A program made the translations under genes and the position numbers. The notes below the pieces were generated by a model, which saw only the letters and a program-made list of their open reading frames with translations, did not search any database and was not told the origin of the DNA. Positions 26,508 to 35,014 of a stretch of 64,000 bases of DNA are shown in pieces; positions within the stretch are counted from its first letter, which is position 1; every line of letters starts with the position of its first letter. Origin of the DNA: UBA4465 sp002292365 (GTDB lineage Bacteria > Bacteroidota > Bacteroidia > Cytophagales > Cyclobacteriaceae); assembly GCA_943788615.1 (NCBI GenBank), contig CALSQY010000001.1:682001-746000 (forward strand), given 5' to 3'.

Positions 26508-27716
26508 ATGATTACTGTTGAGGAGGCATTAAAAATAGTACATGCCCATTTGGGTCATTGGGGGACTGAAGAGATTTTTTTAGATCAGTCTTTAGGGAGA
26601 ATTCTGCAAGAAGAAATTGTGGCCGACCGAGATTTCCCACCCTTCAATCGAGTGACCATGGACGGCATTGGCTTGAATTTTGATCAGTTTGATAAGGGTC
26701 AAAGAGTTTTCGAAATCAAAGGGGTAGCACCAGCAGGAGGCCTACAACAAGAGTTGCCAGACCCCTCGTATTGTTTAGAAGTGATGACGGGGGCCACGGT
26801 TCCGATCGGGATAGATGTAGTCGTTCGTTATGAAGATCTTGAAATTATAGAGGGCAAAGCAACAGTCAGATTATCGAGCCTTAATCGCAACCAAAACATT
26901 CATTTTAAAGGCAGTGATCGTCACCAAGGATCGGTCATTCTTTCGCCGGGTAAATGTATTTCTGCAAGTGAAGTAGGCGTCTGTGCTACGGTGGGTAAAA
27001 ATAAAATATTGGTAAGTCGTTTACCCAAAACTTTGGTAGTTTCTAGTGGAGATGAGCTGGTAAATATTGACCAAACACCGCTATCTCATCAAATACGACG
27101 AAGCAATGTCTACAGAATTGCCACGGTTTTGAAAAGTTATCAGATTCAGGCTACGACCATGCACTTGACCGATGATTTTGATGAAATCGTCAAAAGATTA
27201 GAAAGTGAAATGACTCATTATGATTTGATCTTGCTCAGTGGGGGTGTATCTGCTGGAAAGTTTGATTATTTACCTGAGGCCCTGTCGGCCATAGGTGTGG
27301 AAAAACTCTTCCACAAAGTGAAACAGCGTCCGGGAAAACCTTTTTGGTTTGGAAAAAAAGAAGACAAGCTGGTCTTTGCTTTTCCTGGAAATCCAGTATC
27401 TAGTTTTATGTGTGCCCAGCAATATTTCAAACCTTGGTTGGATCATTCATTGAAGTCCTCTGAGACGCCATTACCTTGGGCTGAACTGGTTGAAGATGTA
27501 CATTTCAAACCAGACCTCACTTATTTTTTGGAAGTGAAAATCGTATTTCATTCTTCTGGAAAAATAAAGGCACATCCAGTCAAGGGTAATGGATCGGGCG
27601 ACTTGGCTAATTTGGCAGATGCGGATGCTTTTATTCAATTGCCTTCAGGGCGGAGTGACTTTCTTAAGGGTGAGATTTTTCCCTTTATTGCCTATAGAAA
27701 TTTAATTCACAGTTAA
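26508..27716 (+). CDS. moeA: Molybdopterin molybdotransferase MoeA
   Basis: A 402-residue MoeA that inserts molybdate into adenylylated molybdopterin. Visible are DRDFPPFNRVTMDGIG (domain I/II), MTGATVPIGIDVVVRYEDL, the MPT-binding domain with RRSNVYRIATVLKSY, LILLSGGVSAGKFDYLPEAL, RPGKPFWFG and FPGNPVSSF, and the C-terminal beta domain. No Mog or MoaB adenylyltransferase gene is in this window, so MPT-AMP must be made by a protein coded elsewhere or by MoeA alone. Confidence 0.95.
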   Translation: MITVEEALKIVHAHLGHWGTEEIFLDQSLGRILQEEIVADRDFPPFNRVTMDGIGLNFDQFDKGQRVFEIKGVAPAGGLQQELPDPSYCLEVMTGATVPIGIDVVVRYEDLEIIEGKATVRLSSLNRNQNIHFKGSDRHQGSVILSPGKCISASEVGVCATVGKNKILVSRLPKTLVVSSGDELVNIDQTPLSHQIRRSNVYRIATVLKSYQIQATTMHLTDDFDEIVKRLESEMTHYDLILLSGGVSAGKFDYLPEALSAIGVEKLFHKVKQRPGKPFWFGKKEDKLVFAFPGNPVSSFMCAQQYFKPWLDHSLKSSETPLPWAELVEDVHFKPDLTYFLEVKIVFHSSGKIKAHPVKGNGSGDLANLADADAFIQLPSGRSDFLKGEIFPFIAYRNLIHS

Positions 27717-27769
27717 GGCAGCCATGAGTAAAAATTGCATGGATTTAGAATATCAATAGGTTTTTTACC

Positions 27770-28888
27770 TTAGGTCCTAACAACTTTCAATTCTTCGGGA
27801 GTATTCACATTGCGCAGGGCATCCACATTACTTATCGGTAATTCCTTGATATCACTATTGATTAATACTTTTCTGGGACATGAATATCCATGGGCCAAAA
27901 ATTGCAAAAGGATTGGATAGGCCCTTGGTTCCCATAAAGTCAATAAAGGCTCTGGAAAGCCCGTTTCTGGATTATGAAAACAGGTGGCCATTTTGGATTT
28001 ATCACGGTTTGCTATTAAGGTCTTTAATGTAGTGGCATCCAACAAGGGAAGATCAGTGGCGACAACGAGCCAAGCACTATTGGGATCTTGCTTGAACGCG
28101 GAAAGAATACCCCCATAAGGGCCTAAATTTAAAAAAGCATCAGGAATGATCGAATATTGCGTCTGGAAATTGATCGATTCATTTTGAACCGATAAATAAG
28201 TTTGCGAACAAAAGCCATTCAAGAGGTCAGCCAGGTACTCGCGATGTGCTTTTCCGTGATAGTTGATAGCACCTTTATCATGCCCCATTCGGGTACTGTT
28301 ACCTCCAGCCAAAACAAGTCCTTTAATAGGTATCGAATAGGCATCAATGATATTTTTAATCACCTTTCCTATACCGGTTACATCTTTGATGGAAAGCAGG
28401 GGAATGTCTTCATGATTTTTGATGTGAGTTTTAAGAAAGGGGAAAAGCTCTTCGACTCCTTCATCTAGGATAAAAAGTTTCACATCAGAAAGGCGGTCTA
28501 ATTTTTTCTCAAGTGAGGCCTTCTTTTGCTCGTTGATAATTACCATTTGACTTTCACCTAAAAAATGGTTGCCATTAATCAGCACCAAGTCACAATCGTT
28601 GAACAATACTCTAAAATGACTAGCCATGTAATCGTGCTCAAAACGCACACCGTGTTGACCTATCAGATCCGTGTAGGTTGTCCTAAAGGCTGAAGCAGCC
28701 ATTTCGTTTTGGTGAGAGGCATCAGCATACCCTAGGCCATATTCAGTTTTTAAATGGGCGGCTAACTGCTCACTTAAATTTTGAATGACATTACAGGGGG
28801 CACCAATGAGGGCCAACTCCTGCTGACCGAATGCACCCCCTTTGGGTTTGGTTAAAAGAGCATGTTTCTTATGCGATTTTGAAGTCAT
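27770..28888 (-). CDS. mobA: Molybdenum cofactor nucleotidyltransferase MobA with MobB-like N-terminus
   Basis: About 372 residues; start chosen at 28888 (MTSKSHKKHALLTKP), because upstream codons lie inside moaC and a GGTGG lies just before this ATG. The C-terminal half is a MobA fold: GLVLAGGNSTRMGHDKGAINY, GPYGGILSAF and WLVVATDLPLLD. The N-terminal ~170 residues (ELALIGAPCNVIQNLSEQLAAHL, LVLINGNHF, KLFILDEGVEELFPFLK) resemble MobB but lack a GxxGxGK(S/T) P-loop. MobA enzymes use GTP; CO dehydrogenase of Oligotropha carries the cytosine dinucleotide form made by MocA. The AGG rather than AAG in the nucleotide motif here reads as GTP type, so the cofactor of the neighbouring Cox enzyme is an open question. 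Operon with moaC. Confidence 0.85.
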   Translation of the reverse strand: MTSKSHKKHALLTKPKGGAFGQQELALIGAPCNVIQNLSEQLAAHLKTEYGLGYADASHQNEMAASAFRTTYTDLIGQHGVRFEHDYMASHFRVLFNDCDLVLINGNHFLGESQMVIINEQKKASLEKKLDRLSDVKLFILDEGVEELFPFLKTHIKNHEDIPLLSIKDVTGIGKVIKNIIDAYSIPIKGLVLAGGNSTRMGHDKGAINYHGKAHREYLADLLNGFCSQTYLSVQNESINFQTQYSIIPDAFLNLGPYGGILSAFKQDPNSAWLVVATDLPLLDATTLKTLIANRDKSKMATCFHNPETGFPEPLLTLWEPRAYPILLQFLAHGYSCPRKVLINSDIKELPISNVDALRNVNTPEELKVVRT

Positions 28889-29348
28889 TTTTTCCACCTG
28901 TTTTTTCGAGTAATCGTGTTTCTTTGATAAGGATATGATGAGAAAAGCCTTTGCACATATCATAAATGGTAAGGGCAGCGATTGATGCTCCTGTCAGTGC
29001 TTCCATTTCCACCCCTGTTTTCCCAGAGGTCTTAACCGTGCAAATGATTTCTACTTCTTGGCTATCATTAAGTTCAATAGTCACTGTACAGCTGTCAAGG
29101 CCAAGGGGATGACACAAGGGAATCAGCTCACTGGTTTTTTTAGAAGCCATGATCCCAGCCAATATGGCGGTTTGAAATACAGGCCCCTTCTTCGTGTGAA
29201 TTTCATCTTTTTGGAATTGTTCCTGAATTTCGGGAGCCAAAATGACCATTGAACGAGCGATGGCTATGCGATGGGACACCCCCTTATCCGAAACATCCAC
29301 CATGGTAGGTTCTCCATTTTTGGTGAGATGCGAAAAATTTTTTTTCAT
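28869..29348 (-). CDS. moaC: Cyclic pyranopterin monophosphate synthase MoaC
   Basis: A 159-residue MoaC, which turns the MoaA product into cyclic pyranopterin monophosphate. Motifs: MVDVSDKGVSHRIAIARS at the N-terminus, SELIPLCHPLGLDSC in the middle (active-site His), and KTGVEMEALTGASIAALTIYDMCK near the C-terminus with catalytic Glu, Asp and Lys. The length is normal. It overlaps the start of mobA by 20 bases. The divergent moeB gene starts about 80 bases away, so the two promoters probably share that gap. Confidence 0.95.
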   Translation of the reverse strand: MKKNFSHLTKNGEPTMVDVSDKGVSHRIAIARSMVILAPEIQEQFQKDEIHTKKGPVFQTAILAGIMASKKTSELIPLCHPLGLDSCTVTIELNDSQEVEIICTVKTSGKTGVEMEALTGASIAALTIYDMCKGFSHHILIKETRLLEKTGGKNDFKIA

Positions 29349-29429
29349 TTTTTATGTTTTTTGTGACTAAATTATGGGTAATATACAAAACCATTTCAAG
29401 TTTTTAATCAGGACTAATATTACTTTAAG

Positions 29430-30578
29430 GTGGCATTATCAAATCAAGAGAAACTACGCTACAGTCGGCATTTGAATTTACCAGACTTCGGCATACCTAC
29501 ACAAGAAAAATTAAAAAAAGCAAAAGTATTGGTAGTGGGTACGGGAGGATTAGGCGCACCCCTGCTGCAATATTTGACAGCCGTGGGTGTGGGCACCATT
29601 GGCGTGGTCGATTTTGACGTCATTGATGAGAGTAATTTGCAGCGGCAAGTACTTTTTGGAATGGAAGATGTAGGGAAACCTAAAACGGCGGTAGCCATAA
29701 CCAAACTACGTGCGCAAAACCCATTTGTACATTTTATTGAGTATAATTTAAAATTAGATGCCTCTAACGCCTTAGACATTATCAGTAATTACGATGTAGT
29801 AGCCGATGGTACGGATAATTTCCCTACGCGATATCTTGTAAATGACGCCTGCGTTTTGATGGGGAAGCCCAATGTTTATGCCTCTATATATCGGTTTGAA
29901 GGACAAGTCAGTGTCTTTAATTGGGTGAATAAGGAGGGTATATTAGGACCTAATTATAGAGATGTATTTTCGAAGCCTCCGCCCCCAGGCATGATACCTA
30001 ATTGCGCAGAAGGAGGAGTTTTGGGCGTATTGCCTGGGATCATAGGATCCATTCAAGCCTCTGAAGTGATTAAAGTAATTACGGGTATGGGCGTCTCTTT
30101 ATCTGGCAAACTTTTTCTGATGGATGTCCTTGACTTTTCAAATCGGACCCTGAACATCAAAAGAGACCCAAAAAACCCACTGAATGGCGAAACACCCACA
30201 ATCAAGGCATTGATTGATTATGAGTCCTTTTGTGGGATCACCAATGATTCGAATGACCTGATTGATCTGTCGCCCATAGAACTCGCCCGATGGCGACGAG
30301 AAGGCCAGGATTTTCAATTGATTGATGTCAGAGAAGCTTACGAATTTGAGGTGGGTAATATTGGTGGGCAAGGGATGCCTTTGGGAGAATTGGCCGCATC
30401 TGTGAACTTGATCGATAAAAATAGACCAGTTGTTTTCTTATGTAAATCAGGGAAAAGAAGTGCACAAGCCATCGAAATAATAACTTCCCTCGCAGCAGGT
30501 TACTCCAACCTGAGACACTTGAAGGGAGGTCTGCTGTCCTGGAAAGAAGAAGTTGATGCTGATTTACTCTTGATATGA
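29430..30578 (+). CDS. moeB: MoeB-type E1 adenylyltransferase with C-terminal rhodanese domain
   Basis: A 382-residue protein: an E1-like ThiF/MoeB domain (~1-245) with ATP site VLVVGTGGLGAPLLQYL, DFDVIDESNLQRQVLF and DGTDNFPTRYLVNDA, then a rhodanese domain (~275-382) with LIDVREAYEFEVGNIGG and active-site loop LCKSGKRSAQAIE (Cys ~340). The zinc CxxC pairs of E. coli MoeB are not both present. It activates the C-terminal glycine of MoaD; the rhodanese part can deliver sulfur directly. It could serve both MoaD paralogues in this window. Monocistronic, convergent with xdhC (1-base gap). Confidence 0.93.
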   Translation: MALSNQEKLRYSRHLNLPDFGIPTQEKLKKAKVLVVGTGGLGAPLLQYLTAVGVGTIGVVDFDVIDESNLQRQVLFGMEDVGKPKTAVAITKLRAQNPFVHFIEYNLKLDASNALDIISNYDVVADGTDNFPTRYLVNDACVLMGKPNVYASIYRFEGQVSVFNWVNKEGILGPNYRDVFSKPPPPGMIPNCAEGGVLGVLPGIIGSIQASEVIKVITGMGVSLSGKLFLMDVLDFSNRTLNIKRDPKNPLNGETPTIKALIDYESFCGITNDSNDLIDLSPIELARWRREGQDFQLIDVREAYEFEVGNIGGQGMPLGELAASVNLIDKNRPVVFLCKSGKRSAQAIEIITSLAAGYSNLRHLKGGLLSWKEEVDADLLLI

Positions 30579-31592
30579 TTACTGATACTGATTCTTGAAT
30601 TTGATGATTTCACTCATGATGGCCAAGGCAATTTCTTTAGCAGATTTGGCATGAATAGGGACACCGATAGGTGCTTGAATTTTCGAAATTAAATCTTGAG
30701 AAACTCCTTTTTTGGTCAACCGATCTATTCTTTTCTGATGGGTCTTTTTACTGCCTAAAGCACCAATATAGGCTACTTTGGAGGGGAGTAATATTTCTAA
30801 AGCATTGTCATCTATTTTGGGATCGTGAGAAAGAATGGCACAAAAGGTATAGGCGTCTAATTTTAACTGATGCAGCACTTCTGAGGGGTAAGCCTCAAAA
30901 ATTTGAGTGGGCTCGGTATCAAAATACATATTTTTTGCGAAATAACCTCTGGGGTCAATCACAATGGTTTCGAAACCATGCATATATGCCATGCTCACCA
31001 AGTCTACGGTAATATGCGCAACTCCAATGATAAGTAAGGTAGGCTTTCGAGCAAACACTTGAATAAAATAACTACGCCCCGCGAAGGTGAGGGTCTTGTG
31101 AGATCTTTCCTCCAAAGCCACTTGGGCTTCTTTGATTAATATCGGAGGAAGTGGTGTGCCCGTTACCGATCCATTTTCTTCAATTAACCAATTTTCATTT
31201 TTATTTAAATCAGAAATTAAAAGACAGGATTGATTGGATTGCCTATTTTTTAATAAAAAGTGCCAAACCGTATTTGATGAAAAGTCAACCGCTTGCAAAT
31301 AAACTTCAATACTGCCTCCGCAAGACAACCCAACAGACCAGGCTTCTTCATCACTGACTCCAAAAGAAAGTTTTTCTGCCGCATGCTTATCAAAAAGAGC
31401 TTGCGCTTTCTTGACTACCGCACCCTCCACACAACCACCACTCACAGAACCTGACATTTTTTGATTTTCATTAATAACCATCATAGACCCTACGGGTCGA
31501 GGAGAGGAGCCCCAAGTTTTCACAACGCGGGCAAGGACCAACACGGCCCCATTTTGACTCCATTCATCAATGATTTGATTAAAATTTTTCAT
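30579..31592 (-). CDS. xdhC: XdhC family Moco maturation protein
   Basis: A 337-residue XdhC/CoxI family protein that binds Mo cofactor and supports its sulfuration before insertion into xanthine oxidase family enzymes. The N-terminal domain has ALVLARVVKTWGSSPRPVGSMMVI and SGSVSGGCVEGAVVKKA; the C-terminal Rossmann domain starts TLLIIGVAHITVDLV and ends with QAPIGVPIHAKSAKEIALAIMSEII. Only one target enzyme, the Cox dehydrogenase, lies nearby, so it probably plays the CoxI role alongside the second paralogue, CoxF, at 40025. It is transcribed away from the trio at 31654. Confidence 0.9.
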   Translation of the reverse strand: MKNFNQIIDEWSQNGAVLVLARVVKTWGSSPRPVGSMMVINENQKMSGSVSGGCVEGAVVKKAQALFDKHAAEKLSFGVSDEEAWSVGLSCGGSIEVYLQAVDFSSNTVWHFLLKNRQSNQSCLLISDLNKNENWLIEENGSVTGTPLPPILIKEAQVALEERSHKTLTFAGRSYFIQVFARKPTLLIIGVAHITVDLVSMAYMHGFETIVIDPRGYFAKNMYFDTEPTQIFEAYPSEVLHQLKLDAYTFCAILSHDPKIDDNALEILLPSKVAYIGALGSKKTHQKRIDRLTKKGVSQDLISKIQAPIGVPIHAKSAKEIALAIMSEIIKFKNQYQ

Positions 31593-31653
31593 AATTAAAT
31601 TAATTCCAATTAGGATTTAAGTTTTTTATTGACGTATCTTTAAAATTAGTCAT

Positions 31654-32091
31654 ATGTCTAGTAATTGCAACTGTCACCCCTCAAAAAACGTCAATAAAGC
31701 AAGTAGTGCTTCCGTACTTAGTACTTTTTTATTGATCATTCTGCCCAAATGTCCATTTTGTATTATGGCATATTCTAGTGCGATTACGATTTGTGGAGGT
31801 CCTGATATGTACTTAATGTCCAATAATTGGGTTTCTTTTGTCCCTCTCGCCCTAGCATTATTTATAAATGTAATGCTCTTACTTAATTGGAGAGGTCGGC
31901 GTACTTTTAATGCACTTCTGGTTTCCCTTGTGGGATTTAGCTTGATATTGATGACCCACCAACTTATCTTATCATCTGGCTTTTATAACTTGGGTGCAAT
32001 GTTGTTGTTCATGAGTATTTGGTTAAATGGCAGTTTTATCTATCTACTAAGTAGTATAAGGAGTAAACTGCGTCCTGGTATTTTAAATTGA
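31654..32091 (+). CDS. Small membrane protein with CPFC motif, unknown
   Basis: A 145-residue protein with four predicted membrane segments. The N-terminus has CNCHP, and the first span ends in LPKCPFCIMAYSSAITICGG. A CPxC at a membrane edge recalls MerC-like proteins, but the rest does not let me assign that family. It could bind a metal or act in thiol exchange. Its stop overlaps the TTG start of the second MoaD-like gene (TTGA), so the two are translationally coupled, and it is the first gene of a trio between Moco and Cox genes. Confidence 0.75.
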   Translation: MSSNCNCHPSKNVNKASSASVLSTFLLIILPKCPFCIMAYSSAITICGGPDMYLMSNNWVSFVPLALALFINVMLLLNWRGRRTFNALLVSLVGFSLILMTHQLILSSGFYNLGAMLLFMSIWLNGSFIYLLSSIRSKLRPGILN

Positions 32092-32360
32092 TAAAAGTAA
32101 AATTCACATCTGCATTAAAGCAATTTTTTCCTGATCTGAGCGCACAGGAATTAGAGGGGGCCTCTATCAAAGAGATCATATCGTCGATCGAATCTATTTA
32201 TCCGGGCATGCAAGATTATTTATTAGAAGAGGACGGGAGTCTCAGAAAGCATGTAAATATTTTTGTTCGTGACGAAATGATGGTTGATCGCCATAGATTG
32301 TCAGATACCTTGACCGATGGAGATGAGGTGTTGATTTTCCAAGCTTTGTCAGGGGGTTGA
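32088..32360 (+). CDS. Second MoaD/ThiS-like sulfur carrier protein
   Basis: A 90-residue ubiquitin-fold protein ending FQALSGG, so the diglycine C-terminus needed for adenylation and thiocarboxylation is intact. It starts at TTG within the stop of the preceding gene, and its own TGA overlaps the ATG of the propeller gene, giving two tight couplings. It is longer and quite different from the canonical MoaD at 23554. Pairing of a MoaD/ThiS-like protein with a BNR/sialidase-like propeller gene recurs in other bacterial genomes as far as I recall, but no function is established. No moaE copy is adjacent, so a role other than molybdopterin synthase is likely. Confidence 0.85.
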   Translation: MIKVKFTSALKQFFPDLSAQELEGASIKEIISSIESIYPGMQDYLLEEDGSLRKHVNIFVRDEMMVDRHRLSDTLTDGDEVLIFQALSGG

Positions 32361-33436
32361 TGCAGGTATTAATAGGAACTTCGAAAGGCCTAATGGTGTA
32401 TGAAATTCTGCAAGATACGGCACCGAAAGAATTGGATATTCATTTTTTGGGATTTTCAGTAAACATGATTTTTGTAGATAAGCGGAGCCATAGATGGTGG
32501 GTGGGCATTGCACACCGTCATTGGGGACAGAAAGTCCATTACTCTGATGATCAAGGGGCTTCTTGGGAAGAAGCCAAACTACCTTCATACCAAGGGTTTA
32601 AAATGATCAACGGAGCCCCTGCCAAACTTAATGAAATTTGGAGCATGCAGCATGGGGGCGCTGATTCAGAAAGACTATGGCTTGGCACAGAGCCAGGAGG
32701 CTTATTTTCAAGTACCAATGGTGGGGCCACATTTGAGCTAAATGAACCGCTATGGGACCATACGAGCAGGCAAAAAGAAGGTAAATGGTTTGGGGCCGGT
32801 AGCGATTTCCCATTTATTCATTCTATAGAAATAAATCCACATAATTCCAGTCATTTATATGTTGCCATTAGCTGTGCAGGTATTTTTGAATCGATGGATA
32901 ACGGGGCTTCTTGGCGGCCTAGGAATAAAGGATTACTGGCAACTTACTTGCCTAACCCCAATGTGGAGGTTGGTCAAGATCCGCATCAGTTCCTGATGAA
33001 TCCAGAAGCCCCCAATGTACTTTGGCAGCAAAATCATTGTGGTATTTATTTTACCAAAAATGGAGGAAAATTGTGGACCGAAGTTTTTTTGAAAAAGGGA
33101 ATATCCAGTTATGGTTTTTCGTTGGCGATAGATGAAAAAAACCCAGCCAGAAGTTGGGTTATTCCAGTGGAGAGTGACCAGCGCCGGGTGGCACCTGATT
33201 TGAAATTAGAAGTTTTTGAGACCACTAATTTTGGACAGTCATGGAAAAGTGTCAGTAAAGGGTTACCAATTACCCATACATTTGATATTGTGCTTAGAAA
33301 AAGTTTTAAGCGCAAGGGAAATCTCATGATTTTTGGAACGACAAATGGAAATTTATTTTACAGTTTGGAGGAAACACCCTATTGGCAACTCATCTCATCC
33401 CACTTAACCAAGGTTAACGCCGTTTGCATCGTTTGA
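32360..33436 (+). CDS. BNR/VPS10-type beta-propeller protein (exo-sialidase-like), no signal peptide
   Basis: Start at the ATG at 32360, sharing a base with the MoaD-like stop. About 358 residues. Repeated Asp-box-like motifs mark propeller blades: YSDDQGASWEEA, SSTNGGATFELN, SMDNGASWRPRNKG, TKNGGKLWTEV and TTNFGQSWKSVSKG. It lacks a signal peptide and the sialidase FRIP and arginine triad cannot be identified, so an enzymatic sialidase role is doubtful; it is better seen as a cytoplasmic propeller of unknown role. The tight coupling with a thiocarboxylate-type carrier hints at a shared sulfur or cofactor process. Confidence 0.8.
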   Translation: MQVLIGTSKGLMVYEILQDTAPKELDIHFLGFSVNMIFVDKRSHRWWVGIAHRHWGQKVHYSDDQGASWEEAKLPSYQGFKMINGAPAKLNEIWSMQHGGADSERLWLGTEPGGLFSSTNGGATFELNEPLWDHTSRQKEGKWFGAGSDFPFIHSIEINPHNSSHLYVAISCAGIFESMDNGASWRPRNKGLLATYLPNPNVEVGQDPHQFLMNPEAPNVLWQQNHCGIYFTKNGGKLWTEVFLKKGISSYGFSLAIDEKNPARSWVIPVESDQRRVAPDLKLEVFETTNFGQSWKSVSKGLPITHTFDIVLRKSFKRKGNLMIFGTTNGNLFYSLEETPYWQLISSHLTKVNAVCIV

Positions 33437-33476
33437 GCGAAATTATTTTCTCGCATTATTTTGTTTTAGAAAAAAA

Positions 33477-33528
33477 ATCAGCTAACTTTTTATTTCGTTT
33501 CGTTATATAATTTCTAAAAAAAGCTGAT
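33477..33528 (+). promoter_or_regulatory. Inverted repeat upstream of coxM
   Basis: ATCAGCT (33477-33483) and AGCTGAT (33522-33528) form perfectly complementary arms 38 bases apart in the 167-base gap before coxM, which must hold the cox promoter. They may be half-sites of a regulator or a long-loop hairpin after the propeller gene. Position only; no regulator recognised. Confidence 0.35.
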
Positions 33529-33603
33529 AATACGGTCTTTTTATATGAAATAAATAATAAGAAGCGTTTTTACTGTTTTCTTTAAATTAACCCCTCGTAA
33601 AAA

Positions 33604-34476
33604 ATGATTCCATCATCGTTTGATTATACGGCTCCATCTTCGTTGGATGAAGCACTCAAACTTCTTCATGATTTGGGAGATGACGCCAAAATACTTGCTG
33701 GCGGCCATTCACTGATTCCTATGATGAAGCTAAGGTTCGCGGAACCTGAACATCTAATAGATCTTAACAATATTCCTGGATTGTCATATCTCAAAATTGA
33801 AGGAGGTATGCTCAAAATAGGGGCCATGACCCGTGAGGTAGAAACAGAAGAATCTGTGGAAGTCGCGGTCCATTTCCCCATATTCGCGGATGTGGCCAAA
33901 CTCATCGCAGATCCTCAAGTGAGAAATTTTGGCACTTTGGGAGGTAACTTAGCACACGGTGATGCTGCCAATGATCAGCCGGCAGTGATGCTTGCCTTAA
34001 ATGCTTCTGTTGAAATCGCAGGACTTGACGGAAGAAGAACTGTTGGCATTGATGATTTCTTTTACGGCTTCTATTCTACTGCAGTTCAAGAAGGTGAAAT
34101 ACTTACTGAAATTTTGATTCCAATCCCAACGGGCCGGTCAGGAAATGCTTATCATAAGGTAGAGCGAAAGGTAGGAGATTATGCCACTGGTGGTGTCGCG
34201 GTTCACTTAGAACTTGATGAACAAGGGATTTGTACCAAAGCAGGCATTGGTTTAACCAATGTGAATCCGACGCCTTTGAGAGCGGTCAGATCAGAAGCTG
34301 CATTGGTTGGTACCTCTCTTGATGTTGATGCCATTGCTTCGGCTGCTCAATATGCCTCTGAGGATTGTAATCCTTCTAGTGATTTGAGAGGAGACATAGA
34401 TTACAAGCGGCATATCATTAGAGCAGTTACTAAAAAAATGATCAACAAGGCAAAGCAGCGAGCATTTAAAAATTAA
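33604..34476 (+). CDS. coxM: Aerobic CO dehydrogenase medium (FAD) subunit CoxM
   Basis: A 290-residue FAD-binding subunit of the xanthine oxidase family. FAD contacts are seen in KILAGGHSLIPMMKLRFAEPEHLIDLNNIPGL (~32-60) and TLGGNLAHGDAANDQPAVMLALNA (~112-135). The family C-terminal domain follows. It passes electrons from the [2Fe-2S] clusters of CoxS towards quinone. It is the first gene of the cox operon in the canonical M-S-L order, 8 bases before coxS. A 167-base upstream gap probably holds the promoter. Confidence 0.94.
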   Translation: MIPSSFDYTAPSSLDEALKLLHDLGDDAKILAGGHSLIPMMKLRFAEPEHLIDLNNIPGLSYLKIEGGMLKIGAMTREVETEESVEVAVHFPIFADVAKLIADPQVRNFGTLGGNLAHGDAANDQPAVMLALNASVEIAGLDGRRTVGIDDFFYGFYSTAVQEGEILTEILIPIPTGRSGNAYHKVERKVGDYATGGVAVHLELDEQGICTKAGIGLTNVNPTPLRAVRSEAALVGTSLDVDAIASAAQYASEDCNPSSDLRGDIDYKRHIIRAVTKKMINKAKQRAFKN

Positions 34477-34484
34477 GATTAACT

Positions 34485-34991
34485 ATGAAAAAAGAAATTA
34501 CACTAAAAATAAACGGGGAGGAATTTACAAAAGAGGTAGAGCCGAGAACCCTGTTGGTCCACTTTATTAGAGAGGACATTGGAATGACAGGTACGCACAT
34601 AGGATGTGATACTTCAAGTTGCGGCGCCTGCACCATCTTGATCGATGGTAAATCAGCAAAATCATGTACCGTTTTAGCGGTTCAAGCTGCTGGCAAAGAA
34701 ATCACTACGGTTGAAGGAATTGCTACTACCGAGGGCGCACATCCGATACAAGAGGGATTTAAAGAAAATCATGGATTACACTGTGGATTTTGTACTCCAG
34801 GCATGATGCTTCGTGCCATTGAGTTACTTGAAAAAAATCCAGATCCCACGGAAGAAGAAATTCGATGGGGTATTTCAGGTAACTTGTGCAGATGCACTGG
34901 TTACAACAACATAGTAAAGTCGATAAAATATGCAGGAGCAAAATTGAGAGGTGATGAATTACCTTCCACTGAACCCGTTTTTGTCGAATAA
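34485..34991 (+). CDS. coxS: Aerobic CO dehydrogenase small (2x[2Fe-2S]) subunit CoxS
   Basis: A 168-residue iron-sulfur subunit. The N-terminal plant-ferredoxin cluster ligands are GCDTSSCGACTILIDG with a further Cys in KSC (~40-65). The second cluster in the C-terminal helical domain is bound by HCGFCTPGMML and NLCRCTGYNNIVKSI (~100-145). Length is normal for the family. It relays electrons from the Mo site in CoxL to FAD in CoxM. Located between coxM and coxL. Confidence 0.95.
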   Translation: MKKEITLKINGEEFTKEVEPRTLLVHFIREDIGMTGTHIGCDTSSCGACTILIDGKSAKSCTVLAVQAAGKEITTVEGIATTEGAHPIQEGFKENHGLHCGFCTPGMMLRAIELLEKNPDPTEEEIRWGISGNLCRCTGYNNIVKSIKYAGAKLRGDELPSTEPVFVE

Positions 34992-35014
34992 ATTAACTTA
35001 ATTAAAAAATCAAA

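Noticed and set aside
32360..33436. Labelling the propeller protein as a sialidase
   Set aside because: Asp-box motifs occur in many propellers; no signal peptide and no identifiable catalytic arginines or FRIP motif.
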